NCBI GenBank assembly: GCA_947476285.1
Contig: CANJPU010000005.1
Location: forward strand, 1 to 64,000
Direction of reading: 5' to 3'
DNA from: Comamonadaceae bacterium
GTDB taxonomy: Bacteria > Pseudomonadota > Gammaproteobacteria > Burkholderiales > Burkholderiaceae_C
DNA: 64,000 nucleotides
Each line of letters starts with the position of its first letter. The stretch's first letter is position 1. Positions 8,228 through 17,436 of this stretch are shown here, one piece after another. The position numbers and the translations under genes are program-made. The notes below the pieces were generated by a model. It was not told the DNA's origin. It did not search any database and saw only the letters and a program-made list of their open reading frames with translations.

Positions 8228-9277
8228 ATGAACATCGGACCTTACATTTTGGCGAACCCATTGTTCGCCGCGCCGATGGCGGGTGTGACCGATCGACCGT
8301 TTCGCAGCCTGTGCCGCAAACTGGGCGCAGCCTATGCCGTCAGCGAGATGGTCACCTCGCGCCGCGAGTTGTGGAACAGCCTGAAGACATCTCGCCGTGC
8401 CAACCACGAGGGCGAGCCCGGCCCGATCGCCGTGCAGATCGCTGGCACCGATGCCACCATGATGGCCGATGCCGCGCTCTACAACATCGATCGCGGCGCG
8501 CAGATCATCGACATCAACATGGGTTGTCCGGCCAAGAAGGTGTGCAACAAATGGGCCGGCTCCGCGCTGATGCAAGACGAGTCGCTCGCCGCGGCTATCG
8601 TGCAGGCGGTGGTGCGGGCCTGCGAGCCACGCGGCGTGCCCGTCACCTTGAAGATGCGCACCGGCTGGTGCCAGAGCCACAAGAACGCGGTGGCACTCGC
8701 GCGGATTTTCGAAGCCGCAGGCGTGCAAATGCTGGCAGTGCACGGCCGCACGCGCGAGCAGGGCTACGGCGGGCATGCCGAATACGACACCGTTTCGCAG
8801 GTCAAGGCCGCGGTGCGCATACCGGTGGTCGCCAACGGCGACATCGACACCCCTGAGAAAGCGCGGCAGGTACTGGCCTGCACGGGTGCGGACGCAATCA
8901 TGATTGGCCGTGCCGCGCAGGGCCGACCCTGGATCTTTCGCGAGATCGCGCACTACCTTGCCACCGGCACGCATCTGGCGCCGCCTCTTATTGCCGAGGT
9001 GCGCCGGCTGCTCATCGAGCATCTGCAAGACCATTACAAGCTGTACGGCGAATTCACCGGCGTGCGCAGCGCGCGCAAGCACCTGGCCTGGTACCTGCGC
9101 GATCTGCCCGACGCAGGTGCCCTGCGCGCGCGCATGAACAGCATCGACGACTGCACCGCGCAACTGCAGGCGGTGTGCGATTTCTTCGATGAGCTCGGCA
9201 CGCACACCGATCGCATGCCCGTGGCTACAGCGGCTGATTCGGGCGAGCAGGAACAAGAAGCACAGGCAAGCGCATGA
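8228..9277 (+). CDS. dusB: tRNA-dihydrouridine synthase B
   Basis: This 349-residue FMN enzyme reduces uridine to dihydrouridine in tRNA. I chose the ATG at 8228 (MNIGPYILANPLFAAPMAGV), which aligns with the usual DusB N-terminus; the track start at 8192 is a GTG. The TIM barrel carries AAPMAGVTDRPFR, the catalytic Cys100 in NMGCPAKKVCNKWAGSAL, and the FMN phosphate site IGRAAQGRPW. Its stop overlaps the fis start (ATGA), the classical dusB-fis arrangement. Upstream bases 8106-8227 hold TACAAT at 8185 but no convincing -35. Confidence 0.97.
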   Translation: MNIGPYILANPLFAAPMAGVTDRPFRSLCRKLGAAYAVSEMVTSRRELWNSLKTSRRANHEGEPGPIAVQIAGTDATMMADAALYNIDRGAQIIDINMGCPAKKVCNKWAGSALMQDESLAAAIVQAVVRACEPRGVPVTLKMRTGWCQSHKNAVALARIFEAAGVQMLAVHGRTREQGYGGHAEYDTVSQVKAAVRIPVVANGDIDTPEKARQVLACTGADAIMIGRAAQGRPWIFREIAHYLATGTHLAPPLIAEVRRLLIEHLQDHYKLYGEFTGVRSARKHLAWYLRDLPDAGALRARMNSIDDCTAQLQAVCDFFDELGTHTDRMPVATAADSGEQEQEAQASA

Positions 9278-9513
9278 GCAAGAAACACATCGAAGAGTGC
9301 GTACGCACCAGTCTGGAATCTTATTTCCGCGATCTGCGCGGCACCGAGCCCGACCGCATGTACGAGATGCTGGTCGGGGTGGTCGAAAAGCCGCTGCTCG
9401 AAGTTGTGATGGCCAAGGCCGATCACAACCAATCGAAGGCGGCGGAGTGGCTCGGCCTGAATCGAAACACCCTGAGAAAAAAACTCCTTGAGCACAAGCT
9501 TCTGAAAAGCTGA
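9274..9513 (+). CDS. fis: Fis-family DNA-binding protein
   Basis: This 79-residue nucleoid protein, a little shorter than enterobacterial Fis, has the helix-turn-helix at its C-terminus (NQSKAAEWLGLNRNTLRKKL). It overlaps dusB by four bases, so the two are translationally coupled. In betaproteobacteria this short Fis is standard. It may regulate rRNA and growth-phase genes as in enterics, but that is by analogy. Confidence 0.95.
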   Translation: MSKKHIEECVRTSLESYFRDLRGTEPDRMYEMLVGVVEKPLLEVVMAKADHNQSKAAEWLGLNRNTLRKKLLEHKLLKS

Positions 9514-9573
9514 GCCACTGCCCCTGGCGACACGCCGGCCCCATAAACCAACAAACAAGTAAGCAGCCAAGCC

Positions 9574-11145
9574 ATGCAAGCACTCATCTCCGTCTCTGAC
9601 AAGACCGGCATCGTCGAATTCGCGCAAGCCCTGCACGGCCTGGGCGTGAGCCTGGTCTCCACCGGAGGCACCGCCAAGCTCCTGGCCGAGCAAGGCCTGC
9701 CAGTCACTGAAGTGGCGCAGCTCACCGGCTTTCCCGAGATGCTGGACGGCCGGGTCAAGACCCTGCATCCCAAGGTGCACGGCGGCCTGCTCGCGCGGCG
9801 CGATCTGCCCGAGCACATGGCGGCGCTGCAAGCCCATGGCATAGCCACCATCGACATCCTGGTGGTCAATCTCTATCCCTTTGAGGCCACGGTTGCCAAG
9901 CCCGGCTGCACGCTGGAGGACGCAATCGAGAACATCGACATCGGCGGTCCGGCCATGGTGCGCTCGGCAGCCAAGAACTGGAAAGACGTGGCGGTGCTCA
10001 CCGATGCCTCGCAGTACGCCCAGGTGCTGCAGGAGATCAAGACCGAGGGTAAGGTGGCGCACAAGACCCGCTTTGCGCTTTCGGTGGCGGCCTTCAACCG
10101 CATCAGCAACTACGACGCGGCAATCAGCGACTACCTCTCCAGCATCCAGGAGGGTGGCGAGCGCAGCCTCTTTCCAGCCCAGGCCAATGGCCGCTTCGTC
10201 AAGCTGCAGGACTTGCGTTATGGTGAAAATCCGCACCAGCAGGCGGCCTTCTACCGCGACTTGTACCCGGCCCCTGGTTCTCTGGTGACAGCCAGGCAAC
10301 TGCAAGGCAAGGAGCTTTCCTACAACAACATCGCTGATGCCGATGCGGCATGGGAGTGCGTCAGGAGTTTTGAGCAAGCCGCATGCGTCATCGTCAAGCA
10401 TGCCAACCCTTGCGGTGTGGCGGTGGCCACTGGCGCGCTGCAAGCCTACAGCAAAGCCTTTCAAACCGACCCGACCTCTGCCTTCGGCGGCATCATCGCC
10501 TTCAATTGCACGGTGGACGGCGCAGCGGCGCAGGCCATCTCCAAGCAGTTCGTTGAAGTGCTGATGGCGCCGCAGTTCACGGCCGACGCACTGGAGGTCT
10601 TCAAAGCCAAGGTCAACGTGCGCATCCTGCAAATCGCGCTGCCGCCTGGTGGCGCGCGCGATTGGGACAAGGGGCGCAATGCGATGGACATCAAGCGCGT
10701 CGGATCGGGCCTGTTGATGCAGACCTCAGACAATCACGAGCTGACTTTGGCTGACTTGAAAGTTGTCACCCAAAAGCAGCCCACTGCGCAGCAGCTGCAG
10801 GATCTGCTGTTTGCCTGGAAGGTGGCCAAGTACGTCAAGTCCAATGCGATTGTCTTTTGCAAGGACGGCATGACCATGGGCGTTGGCGCGGGGCAGATGA
10901 GCCGGCTCGATTCAGCCCGCATTGCCAGCATCAAGGCGCAGCATGCGAAGCTGTCGCTGCAAGACACCGTGGTGGCCAGCGACGCGTTCTTTCCCTTCCG
11001 TGATGGCCTGGACGTGGTGGTCGATGCCGGCGCCACCTGCGTCATTCAGCCCGGCGGCAGTATGCGTGATGACGAAGTGATTGCCGCCGCCAATGAGAGA
11101 GGCGTGGCGATGGTGTTCTCAGGCGTCAGGCATTTTCGCCACTGA
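9574..11145 (+). CDS. purH: Bifunctional AICAR transformylase / IMP cyclohydrolase
   Basis: This 523-residue enzyme catalyses the last two steps of IMP synthesis. The N-terminal MGS-like IMP cyclohydrolase domain covers about residues 1-150 ([29 protein letters not shown]). The C-terminal formyltransferase domain contains [10 protein letters not shown] with the catalytic Lys-His pair, and ends SGVRHFRH as usual. Sixty bases separate it from fis. Its 3' end overlaps the convergent hemL by 27 bases. Confidence 0.98.
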   Translation: MQALISVSDKTGIVEFAQALHGLGVSLVSTGGTAKLLAEQGLPVTEVAQLTGFPEMLDGRVKTLHPKVHGGLLARRDLPEHMAALQAHGIATIDILVVNLYPFEATVAKPGCTLEDAIENIDIGGPAMVRSAAKNWKDVAVLTDASQYAQVLQEIKTEGKVAHKTRFALSVAAFNRISNYDAAISDYLSSIQEGGERSLFPAQANGRFVKLQDLRYGENPHQQAAFYRDLYPAPGSLVTARQLQGKELSYNNIADADAAWECVRSFEQAACVIVKHANPCGVAVATGALQAYSKAFQTDPTSAFGGIIAFNCTVDGAAAQAISKQFVEVLMAPQFTADALEVFKAKVNVRILQIALPPGGARDWDKGRNAMDIKRVGSGLLMQTSDNHELTLADLKVVTQKQPTAQQLQDLLFAWKVAKYVKSNAIVFCKDGMTMGVGAGQMSRLDSARIASIKAQHAKLSLQDTVVASDAFFPFRDGLDVVVDAGATCVIQPGGSMRDDEVIAAANERGVAMVFSGVRHFRH

Positions 11146-12456
11146 GCCTGCGGCCAGGTGCGCGAACACTTCTCGGGCTGACGCGACAGTTTGCGCAATG
11201 TCCGCATCGCTGTGCGCGCTGCTCACGAAGCCTGCTTCGTACAGCGCCGGTGCGATGTAGATGCCGCGGTCCAGCAGACCATGGAACAAAAGGTTGAAGC
11301 GGGCTGAGTCGCTCTTCATCACTTGCGCGTAATTTTGTGGCAGTTCGGGCAACAGGAAAAATCCAAACATGCCGCCTTCGCAATCCGCGCAGAACGCAAT
11401 GCCTTCGGCAACAGCAGCGGCTTTCAGGCCGCTCACCAGCGAAGTGGTCTTGCCAGCCAGCGCGTCGAAGAACCCGGGTTTGCTGATTTCTTTCAAGGTT
11501 GCAAGGCCGCAGGCCGTGGCCACCGGATTGCCCGAGAGCGTGCCGGCCTGGTAGACCGGGCCCATGGGCGCGAGCTGCTCCATGATGGCGCGCGGGCCGC
11601 CGAACGCCGCCAGGGGCATGCCGCCGCCTATCACCTTGCCCATCACCGACAGGTCGGGCTTGAAGCCGGGGATAGCTCGGGCATAGACGCTCTGGGCGCC
11701 GCCCAGCGCAACGCGAAAGCCGGTCATGACTTCATCGAACACCAGCAGGGCGCCATGCTGTGTGCACAGCTCGCGGCAGCGCTTCATGAAAGGCACGCTG
11801 GCGCGCACGAAGTTCATGTTGCCCGCAATCGGTTCGATCATCAGGCAGGCCAACTCAGGGCCGTGCAAGCTGAAGGCTTCTTCGAGCTGTTCGATGTTGT
11901 TGTACTCAAGCACCAGTGTGTGCTGCACCACTTCGGGCGGCACGCCCGCGCTGGTGGGGTTGCCGAAGGTGGCAAGGCCCGAGCCGGCCTTGACCAGCAA
12001 GGCATCGGCATGGCCGTGATAACAGCCTTCGAACTTGATGAACTTGCTGCGACCGGTGGCGCCGCGCGCCAGGCGGATTGCGCTCATGGCCGCCTCGGTG
12101 CCTGAGCTGACCAGCCGCACCATCTCGATGGAGGGCACGAGATCAATGATCTGCTGGGCCAGTTCGACCTCACGCTCGGTGGGTGCGCCAAATGAGAAGC
12201 CATCTACCACCGCCTTTTGCACGGCTTCTAGTACCGCTGGATGGCCATGGCCCAGGATCATCGGGCCCCATGATCCGATGTAGTCGATGTAGCGCTGGCC
12301 ATTGGCGTCCCAGAAGTAGGCGCCTTGCGCGCGCTGGACGAAGCGCGGTGTGCCGCCCACTGCGCGAAACGCGCGCACCGGGGAATTGACGCCGCCTGGA
12401 ATCAGCTTGCGGGCCAGGTCGAAGAGTTGCTGGTTGCGGTCAGTGCTTGGTGTCAT
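11119..12456 (-). CDS. hemL: Glutamate-1-semialdehyde 2,1-aminomutase
   Basis: This 445-residue PLP enzyme makes 5-aminolevulinate in C5-pathway haem synthesis. The start is [23 protein letters not shown] at 12456, not the track start at 12558, which lies inside thiD. The PLP lysine is about Lys274 in [12 protein letters not shown], with [10 protein letters not shown] ahead of it. The gene overlaps the upstream thiD stop by 17 bases, so they are likely coupled, and converges on purH with a 27-base overlap. Confidence 0.97.
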   Translation of the reverse strand: MTPSTDRNQQLFDLARKLIPGGVNSPVRAFRAVGGTPRFVQRAQGAYFWDANGQRYIDYIGSWGPMILGHGHPAVLEAVQKAVVDGFSFGAPTEREVELAQQIIDLVPSIEMVRLVSSGTEAAMSAIRLARGATGRSKFIKFEGCYHGHADALLVKAGSGLATFGNPTSAGVPPEVVQHTLVLEYNNIEQLEEAFSLHGPELACLMIEPIAGNMNFVRASVPFMKRCRELCTQHGALLVFDEVMTGFRVALGGAQSVYARAIPGFKPDLSVMGKVIGGGMPLAAFGGPRAIMEQLAPMGPVYQAGTLSGNPVATACGLATLKEISKPGFFDALAGKTTSLVSGLKAAAVAEGIAFCADCEGGMFGFFLLPELPQNYAQVMKSDSARFNLLFHGLLDRGIYIAPALYEAGFVSSAHSDADIAQTVASAREVFAHLAAGSVAKMPDA

Positions 12457-13378
12457 GGGCGGGCATATCGAAGACTTGCAAGGCCTTGGCTTCTTCGGGG
12501 GTGAGTTCCTGGCTCTCGCCTTCGGGCTGGGCCCAGAACAGGCGGTCGGGCACGACATTGCCCATGCCGGGGCGAAAGCCCGCGTCCAGGCAACGATCCA
12601 GGTATGCCAGGGCTTCGGTGGTGGCGGCGGCCAGATCGGTGCCGCTGGCCACCAGCGCGGCCAGTGCTGCGGACAAGGTGTCGCCCGCGCCCTCGAACAC
12701 GGCTTCGAAGCGCTCGAACTTTTCGCTGACCAGCACCGCCTCCGGTGTGGACAGCACGTTGTCGATGAACTGATCGGGCAGCGGAATGCCGGTCACCAGC
12801 GTGTAGGGCACACCCATTTCGCCTGCGGCTGCGGCGATGTCGCGGGCGCTGGGGCTTTTGTCGCTGGTCCAGTCGGGCAGCAGCCAGCGCCACAAGGTGC
12901 TGTGGTTGCCCACCAGCACCGTGGTCTGGGGCAGCAGCAGTTCGCGAAAGGCGTCCTGGTAGAGATCGATCTGGCTCTCTTCCCACCATGAAAGGTCGGG
13001 CATGTAGGCCACCAACGGGACATCGGCGTAATCGGCGGCGATCTCGGCGATGGTGCTGACAGCCTCGGGGCCGCCGACAAAGCCGACCTTGAAGACCTGC
13101 ACCTGCACGTCTTCCAGAATGGCGCGGGCTTGCTCGGCCACTGCTTCTTCGTCTAGTGAGAAATGGCCGAACACTTCGGCAGTGTCGCGCGCGTAGGCGC
13201 CGGTCACAACTGGCAGGGCATGTGCCCCTACGGAAGAAATGGCGGTGACATCTGCTGACAACCCACCGGCTCCGCTGGGGTCGCTGGCGTTGAAGGCGAT
13301 CACGCAGGCGGGGTTGCCGTCGTCGTCGTCTTCAAGGTCGTCGCCGGGGGTTTCGTTGGGCAATGTGGGTTTGGTCAT
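12440..13378 (-). CDS. thiD: Hydroxymethylpyrimidine/phosphomethylpyrimidine kinase
   Basis: This 312-residue ribokinase-fold enzyme makes HMP pyrophosphate for thiamine. Motifs seen are [20 protein letters not shown] near the N-terminus and [17 protein letters not shown] with the catalytic Asp at about residue 220. It is somewhat longer than enteric ThiD (about 266 residues), with an acidic N-terminal leader ([11 protein letters not shown]) and a C-terminal tail. It overlaps hemL and is divergent from rubredoxin. Confidence 0.94.
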   Translation of the reverse strand: MTKPTLPNETPGDDLEDDDDGNPACVIAFNASDPSGAGGLSADVTAISSVGAHALPVVTGAYARDTAEVFGHFSLDEEAVAEQARAILEDVQVQVFKVGFVGGPEAVSTIAEIAADYADVPLVAYMPDLSWWEESQIDLYQDAFRELLLPQTTVLVGNHSTLWRWLLPDWTSDKSPSARDIAAAAGEMGVPYTLVTGIPLPDQFIDNVLSTPEAVLVSEKFERFEAVFEGAGDTLSAALAALVASGTDLAAATTEALAYLDRCLDAGFRPGMGNVVPDRLFWAQPEGESQELTPEEAKALQVFDMPAHDTKH

Positions 13379-13496
13379 GGCCTGGTGCTTCCCAGCCGTC
13401 GGTCCGCTGTGAGTGGGCGCGGGTGGGGATGCGCAGAGTGGTTGGGCAGAGGGCCTCGATACAATCGTTGCATTCTATTCGAAGGCCCTTTAAGCT

Positions 13497-13670
13497 GTGA
13501 CCGATACTAAAACTTGGATGTGTCTGATTTGCGGGTGGATTTACGACGAAGCCGAAGGAGCCCACGAACACGGCATTGCGCCGGGAACCCCCTGGGCGCA
13601 AGTGCCGATGAACTGGACCTGCCCGGAATGCGGTGCCCGCAAGGAAGATTTCGAGATGGTAGAAATTTAA
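13497..13670 (+). CDS. Rubredoxin
   Basis: This 57-residue iron protein is below the ORF-track cut-off. It starts at GTG and reads ...WMCLICGWIYDEAEGAHEHG...WTCPECGARKEDFEMVEI. The two CxxC knuckles (MCLICG and TCPECG) bind a single Fe, and the spacing is standard. It is a small soluble electron carrier. Its position between thiD and pilG is a common Burkholderiales arrangement. The 118-base gap to thiD contains TACAAT at 13460 but no strong -35. Confidence 0.95.
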   Translation: MTDTKTWMCLICGWIYDEAEGAHEHGIAPGTPWAQVPMNWTCPECGARKEDFEMVEI

Positions 13671-13740
13671 GGCGAAGCACTGATCTCTTCGGGACGGTGA
13701 CGGCGTCTGCATAGCTGCCAGCACACAGGAGCAAGATCAA

Positions 13741-14133
13741 GTGAGCACGTCTGGATACAAGGTGTTGGTGATTGACGACAGCAATACCATCCGGCGTAGC
13801 GCTGAGATTTTTCTCAAGCAAGGGGGCCATGAAGTCTTGCTGGCAGAGGATGGCTTCGATGCGCTGGCCAAAGTCAACGACTTCCAGCCCCATCTGATCT
13901 TCTGCGACATCCTCATGCCGCGCCTCGATGGCTACCAGACCTGCGCGATCATCAAGCGCAACGCTAAATTCGCCTCGGTCCCTGTCGTGATGCTCTCATC
14001 CAAGGATGGCGTGTTCGACAAGGCCCGTGGCCGCATGGTGGGTTCGCAGGATTATCTGACCAAGCCGTTTACCAAGGACCAACTGCTGCAGACCGTCAAG
14101 CAGTTCGGTGCCGCCCAGGAAGGATCCAAGTGA
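13741..14133 (+). CDS. pilG: Twitching-motility response regulator PilG
   Basis: This 130-residue stand-alone receiver domain starts at GTG, preceded by CAGGAGCAAGATCAA. It contains VIDDSNTIRRSAEIFLKQ, the phosphoacceptor Asp in LIFCDILMPRLDGYQTC, and the Lys switch in DYLTKPFTKDQ. In the Pil-Chp pathway PilG is phosphorylated by the PilL kinase and promotes pilus extension. Its stop overlaps the pilH start (TGATG). Confidence 0.95.
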   Translation: MSTSGYKVLVIDDSNTIRRSAEIFLKQGGHEVLLAEDGFDALAKVNDFQPHLIFCDILMPRLDGYQTCAIIKRNAKFASVPVVMLSSKDGVFDKARGRMVGSQDYLTKPFTKDQLLQTVKQFGAAQEGSK

Positions 14134-14498
14134 TGTCGGTGAAAAAGGTCCTCGTCGTCGATGACTCAAAGACAGAGTTGATGTTCATGACAGACTTGCT
14201 GCAAAAAAGTGGTTTTCTCGTGCGCACCGCGGAGAATGCCGAAGAGGCCATGCGCCGCCTCGCGGAAGACACACCCGACCTGATCCTGATGGACGTCGTC
14301 ATGCCCGGGCAGAACGGCTTTCAGCTCACCCGCGCCATCAACCGGGACCCAGCCTACTCTGGCGTGCCCATCATCATGTGCACCAGCAAAAATCAAGAGA
14401 CCGACCGGGTTTGGGCCATGCGTCAGGGCGCGCGCGACTACATCACCAAGCCCGTGCAGGCCCGGGAACTGCTGGACAAGATCAAGGCTCTGGGCTGA
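14133..14498 (+). CDS. pilH: Twitching-motility response regulator PilH
   Basis: This 121-residue receiver domain starts at the ATG overlapping the pilG stop; the track start is the preceding GTG. It contains LVVDDSKTELMFMTDLL, Asp in LILMDVVMPGQNGFQLT, and KPVQ near the end. PilH in related systems acts on pilus retraction or as a phosphate sink. It is the second gene of the pilGHIJL operon. Confidence 0.94.
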   Translation: MSVKKVLVVDDSKTELMFMTDLLQKSGFLVRTAENAEEAMRRLAEDTPDLILMDVVMPGQNGFQLTRAINRDPAYSGVPIIMCTSKNQETDRVWAMRQGARDYITKPVQARELLDKIKALG

Positions 14499-14513
14499 TC
14501 CGGGCCCGTGGAT

Positions 14514-15044
14514 ATGGCCAATCGAGAAGCCCTTCGGGAACTGCAGACAAGGCTGGCAAGCCGACTCGCGGCCGCCCGTACCGAAGGTGTGCAGCCCTCC
14601 TGGCTCGCACTTGAATCGGGCGGCTCGTGTTATCTGTTTCCACTGGCGCAATCGGGCGAAATCTTTCCCTTTTCCCCGCCGCAGCCGGTGCCCTACACGC
14701 TGCCTTGGTTTCTCGGTGTCTCCAATCTGCGTGGTGGCCTGTATGGCGTGATCGATCTGGCCGCGTTCGTGGCCGATGCACAGCCCGTCATGCGATCGGA
14801 CGCTATGCGCGCGCAATCTCGCCTGGTGGCCCTGAACCCCTTGCTGGAGGTCAACTGCGCGCTGCTGATCGACAAGCTGGCAGGTTTGCGCAACCTGGAT
14901 GCATTCACTTCTTCGTGCGAAGCCCCGCAAGGCTCGCCCGACTATTTTGGCAGCGGCTACACCGACGCAGCCGGCACGTATTGGCAAGAGGTCAATCTGC
15001 AGGTGCTGTCGCAGCAGCCCCGCTTCCTTGCCATCAGTGCCTGA
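14514..15044 (+). CDS. pilI: CheW-like adaptor PilI
   Basis: This CheW-domain protein of about 176 residues couples the PilJ receptor to the PilL kinase. I prefer the ATG at 14514 over the GTG at 14508. CheW features are SCYLFPLAQSGEIF, TLPWFLGVSNLRGGLYGVID, and a C-terminal beta-strand region. It lies 15 bases after pilH. Confidence 0.92.
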   Translation: MANREALRELQTRLASRLAAARTEGVQPSWLALESGGSCYLFPLAQSGEIFPFSPPQPVPYTLPWFLGVSNLRGGLYGVIDLAAFVADAQPVMRSDAMRAQSRLVALNPLLEVNCALLIDKLAGLRNLDAFTSSCEAPQGSPDYFGSGYTDAAGTYWQEVNLQVLSQQPRFLAISA

Positions 15045-15095
15045 GCGCAGGTACCCAAGCCTTTAAGCCCACAGCCCACTTGGAAGGCCTTGAAC

Positions 15096-17387
15096 ATGTC
15101 AGTCCTTGGTAAGCTCAAAAATCGGATCTTCAGAAAGAAGGGTCGGGTACGGGTGGAGCAGGACAGCAGCCTGAGCCGCACCATGCCCCATGGCAAGTTC
15201 GACTCCATGGGCACCAGCGTGATGGACATGTCCGATGCGCAGGGTGCCTTGGATCGCAGCGGCGCCGATACACGACCACCAGAAGACAGCACCAAGGTGA
15301 TGGAAGCAGCCGAGGGCTCCGATCGGGTGGATCTGCCCCTGCTGGGTCTGCGGCCGATCGCGGCGCACCAGCGTATCTTGTTCGCCCTGCTGGCACTGTC
15401 CCTGGTGGTGCTTGCGGCGGTGGCGGTGCTGGCAGTGCGCTTGACCGATCGGGTGGCCTCGCAGGTGGCCGGTACCGGCCAATCGCTGATGCAGTCGCAG
15501 CGTCTGGCCAAATCAGTCTCGCAGGCCATGGTGGGCAGCGCTCAGGCCTTCAGCGACGTCAAGGAAAGCGCGGACGTGCTGGCTCGCACTGTGCGCGGCC
15601 TGCAAAGCGGCGATTCATCTTTGCGCCTGCGGCCAGTGGCCGCTGAATTCCAGGAGGACGTGTCGCGGATTTTCCCGATGGTCGAACGCGCCGAGGCCCA
15701 TGCCGCCACAGTGATGGCGCAGCAGGCGTCGCTCACTCAAATGGGCACGGCGCTGCGCGCGATCAACCGCCAGTCATCGCAGTTGCTGGAAATCGCTGAA
15801 ACCGTGTCGTCCCTGAAGCTCCAGCAGGCGGCCACGCCGGCTGAAATCTCCGCAGCCGGCCAACTGGTCATGCTCACCCAGCGCATCGGCAAGTCCGCCA
15901 ATGAGTTCCTCACTGCTGAAGGCGTCAGCCCTGAAGCCGTGTTTCTGCTGGGCAAAGATCTGAATTCGTTCAGGGAAATCGTGCGCGGCCTGATGGATGG
16001 CAGCACTGGGCTGCGTTTGCCCCCCAACCGCGACCCGCAGACCCGCGAGCGCCTGCAGGCGCTGCTGCGGGCCTACGAGCAGACGCGGGTGCAGGCGGCA
16101 GGCATTCTGGGCAATCTGCAAGGTCTGGTGGCCGCGCGCCAGGCGCAGGCGGCCATCATTGCCGAGAGCGAACCCCTGCGCCGTGAAATGCAGCAACTGC
16201 AGAGCAAGCTCTCCGCGGAGGCCGGCCTGGGCGCTGGCGCGCTGGCGGCACTTGCCTTGGCGTCACTCTTCGCCATCTTGTGCGCGACCGGGCTGGCCTA
16301 TGTGCAGCTCAAGGACAGCCGCAGGCGGCAGAACGTGGCCGAGACCCAACGGCTGGAGGCCGAGCATCAGGAGCAGGAAGCCAAGCGTGTCAACGATGCC
16401 AACCAGGCAGCCATCTTGCGGCTGATGAACGAATTGCAGGCAGTGGCCGAAGGCGATCTCACGCAGGAAGCCACCGTGACCGAGGACATCACCGGCGCCA
16501 TCGCCGACTCAGTCAACTACACGGTCGAAGAGCTTCGGCAACTGGTGGGCAACGTGCAAAATACTGCCACGCGGGTGGCGCAGACAACCGCAAAGGTGGA
16601 GAGCACCTCCACCGAGCTGATGGCCGCATCGGCCGAACAACTGCGCGAGATCCGCGAGACCGGCCAGTCGGTGCTGGACATGGCCAGCCGCATCAACCTG
16701 GTCTCCGGGCAGGCGCAACAATCGGCGCAGGTTGCGCGTCAGTCGCGGCAGGCAGCAGAGTCTGGCTTGGCCGCAGTGCAAAACGCGATCGGCGGCATGA
16801 ACTCCATCCGCGACCAGATCCAGGAGACATCCAAGCGCATCAAGCGCCTGGGTGAGTCCTCGCAGGAGATCGGCGAGATCACTGAGCTGATCTCAGACAT
16901 CACGGAACAGACCAACGTGCTGGCCCTGAACGCCGCCATTCAGGCGGCCTCCGCTGGCGAGGCCGGGCGCGGCTTCTCCGTGGTGGCCGAGGAAGTGCAG
17001 CGGCTGGCCGAACGCTCTGCCGATGCAACGCGGCAGATTTCCGCGCTGGTCAAGACCATTCAGGCGGACACCCAGGACGCGGTCGGCGCGATGGAGCGAT
17101 CCACCCAAGGCGTGGTCGAGGGGGCCAAGCTGTCGGACAACGCAGGCACCGCCTTGACTGAGATCGACCGGGTGTCGCGCCAACTTTCCGAGCTGATCGA
17201 GCGGATCTCCGACTCCGCATCCAAGGAAGCCGAGTCAGCCAACGAGGTGGCCGCCAACATCCAGCACATCTTCGCGGTGACCGAACAGACCGGCGAGGGC
17301 ACGCGATCAACTGCGCAGCAGGTGCGCGAACTCTCTCGCATGGCCGAAGAGTTGCGCCAGTCGGTTGCGCGCTTCAAGATCGCATGA
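15096..17387 (+). CDS. pilJ: Methyl-accepting chemotaxis protein PilJ
   Basis: This 763-residue transmembrane chemoreceptor for twitching motility starts at the ATG at 15096, six bases inside the track's TTG. It has an unusual 90-residue cytoplasmic N-terminal leader, then TM1 at about 94-114 (ILFALLALSLVVLAAVAVLA), a periplasmic PilJ-type region, TM2 near 380-400, a HAMP-like segment, and the signalling hairpin tip ITEQTNVLALNAAIQAASAG. It has few methylation landmarks, and no pilK methyltransferase is in the operon. Confidence 0.95.
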   Translation: MSVLGKLKNRIFRKKGRVRVEQDSSLSRTMPHGKFDSMGTSVMDMSDAQGALDRSGADTRPPEDSTKVMEAAEGSDRVDLPLLGLRPIAAHQRILFALLALSLVVLAAVAVLAVRLTDRVASQVAGTGQSLMQSQRLAKSVSQAMVGSAQAFSDVKESADVLARTVRGLQSGDSSLRLRPVAAEFQEDVSRIFPMVERAEAHAATVMAQQASLTQMGTALRAINRQSSQLLEIAETVSSLKLQQAATPAEISAAGQLVMLTQRIGKSANEFLTAEGVSPEAVFLLGKDLNSFREIVRGLMDGSTGLRLPPNRDPQTRERLQALLRAYEQTRVQAAGILGNLQGLVAARQAQAAIIAESEPLRREMQQLQSKLSAEAGLGAGALAALALASLFAILCATGLAYVQLKDSRRRQNVAETQRLEAEHQEQEAKRVNDANQAAILRLMNELQAVAEGDLTQEATVTEDITGAIADSVNYTVEELRQLVGNVQNTATRVAQTTAKVESTSTELMAASAEQLREIRETGQSVLDMASRINLVSGQAQQSAQVARQSRQAAESGLAAVQNAIGGMNSIRDQIQETSKRIKRLGESSQEIGEITELISDITEQTNVLALNAAIQAASAGEAGRGFSVVAEEVQRLAERSADATRQISALVKTIQADTQDAVGAMERSTQGVVEGAKLSDNAGTALTEIDRVSRQLSELIERISDSASKEAESANEVAANIQHIFAVTEQTGEGTRSTAQQVRELSRMAEELRQSVARFKIA

Positions 17388-17436
17388 TGTGTTCATGATC
17401 ATCCGGTGCACCAGTTGACCCCAGCAGAAAATCTTC

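Noticed and set aside
9034-10632. 532-residue antisense ORF over dusB, fis and purH
   Set aside because: It is a shadow of well-supported genes, without recognisable motifs or a ribosome-binding site.
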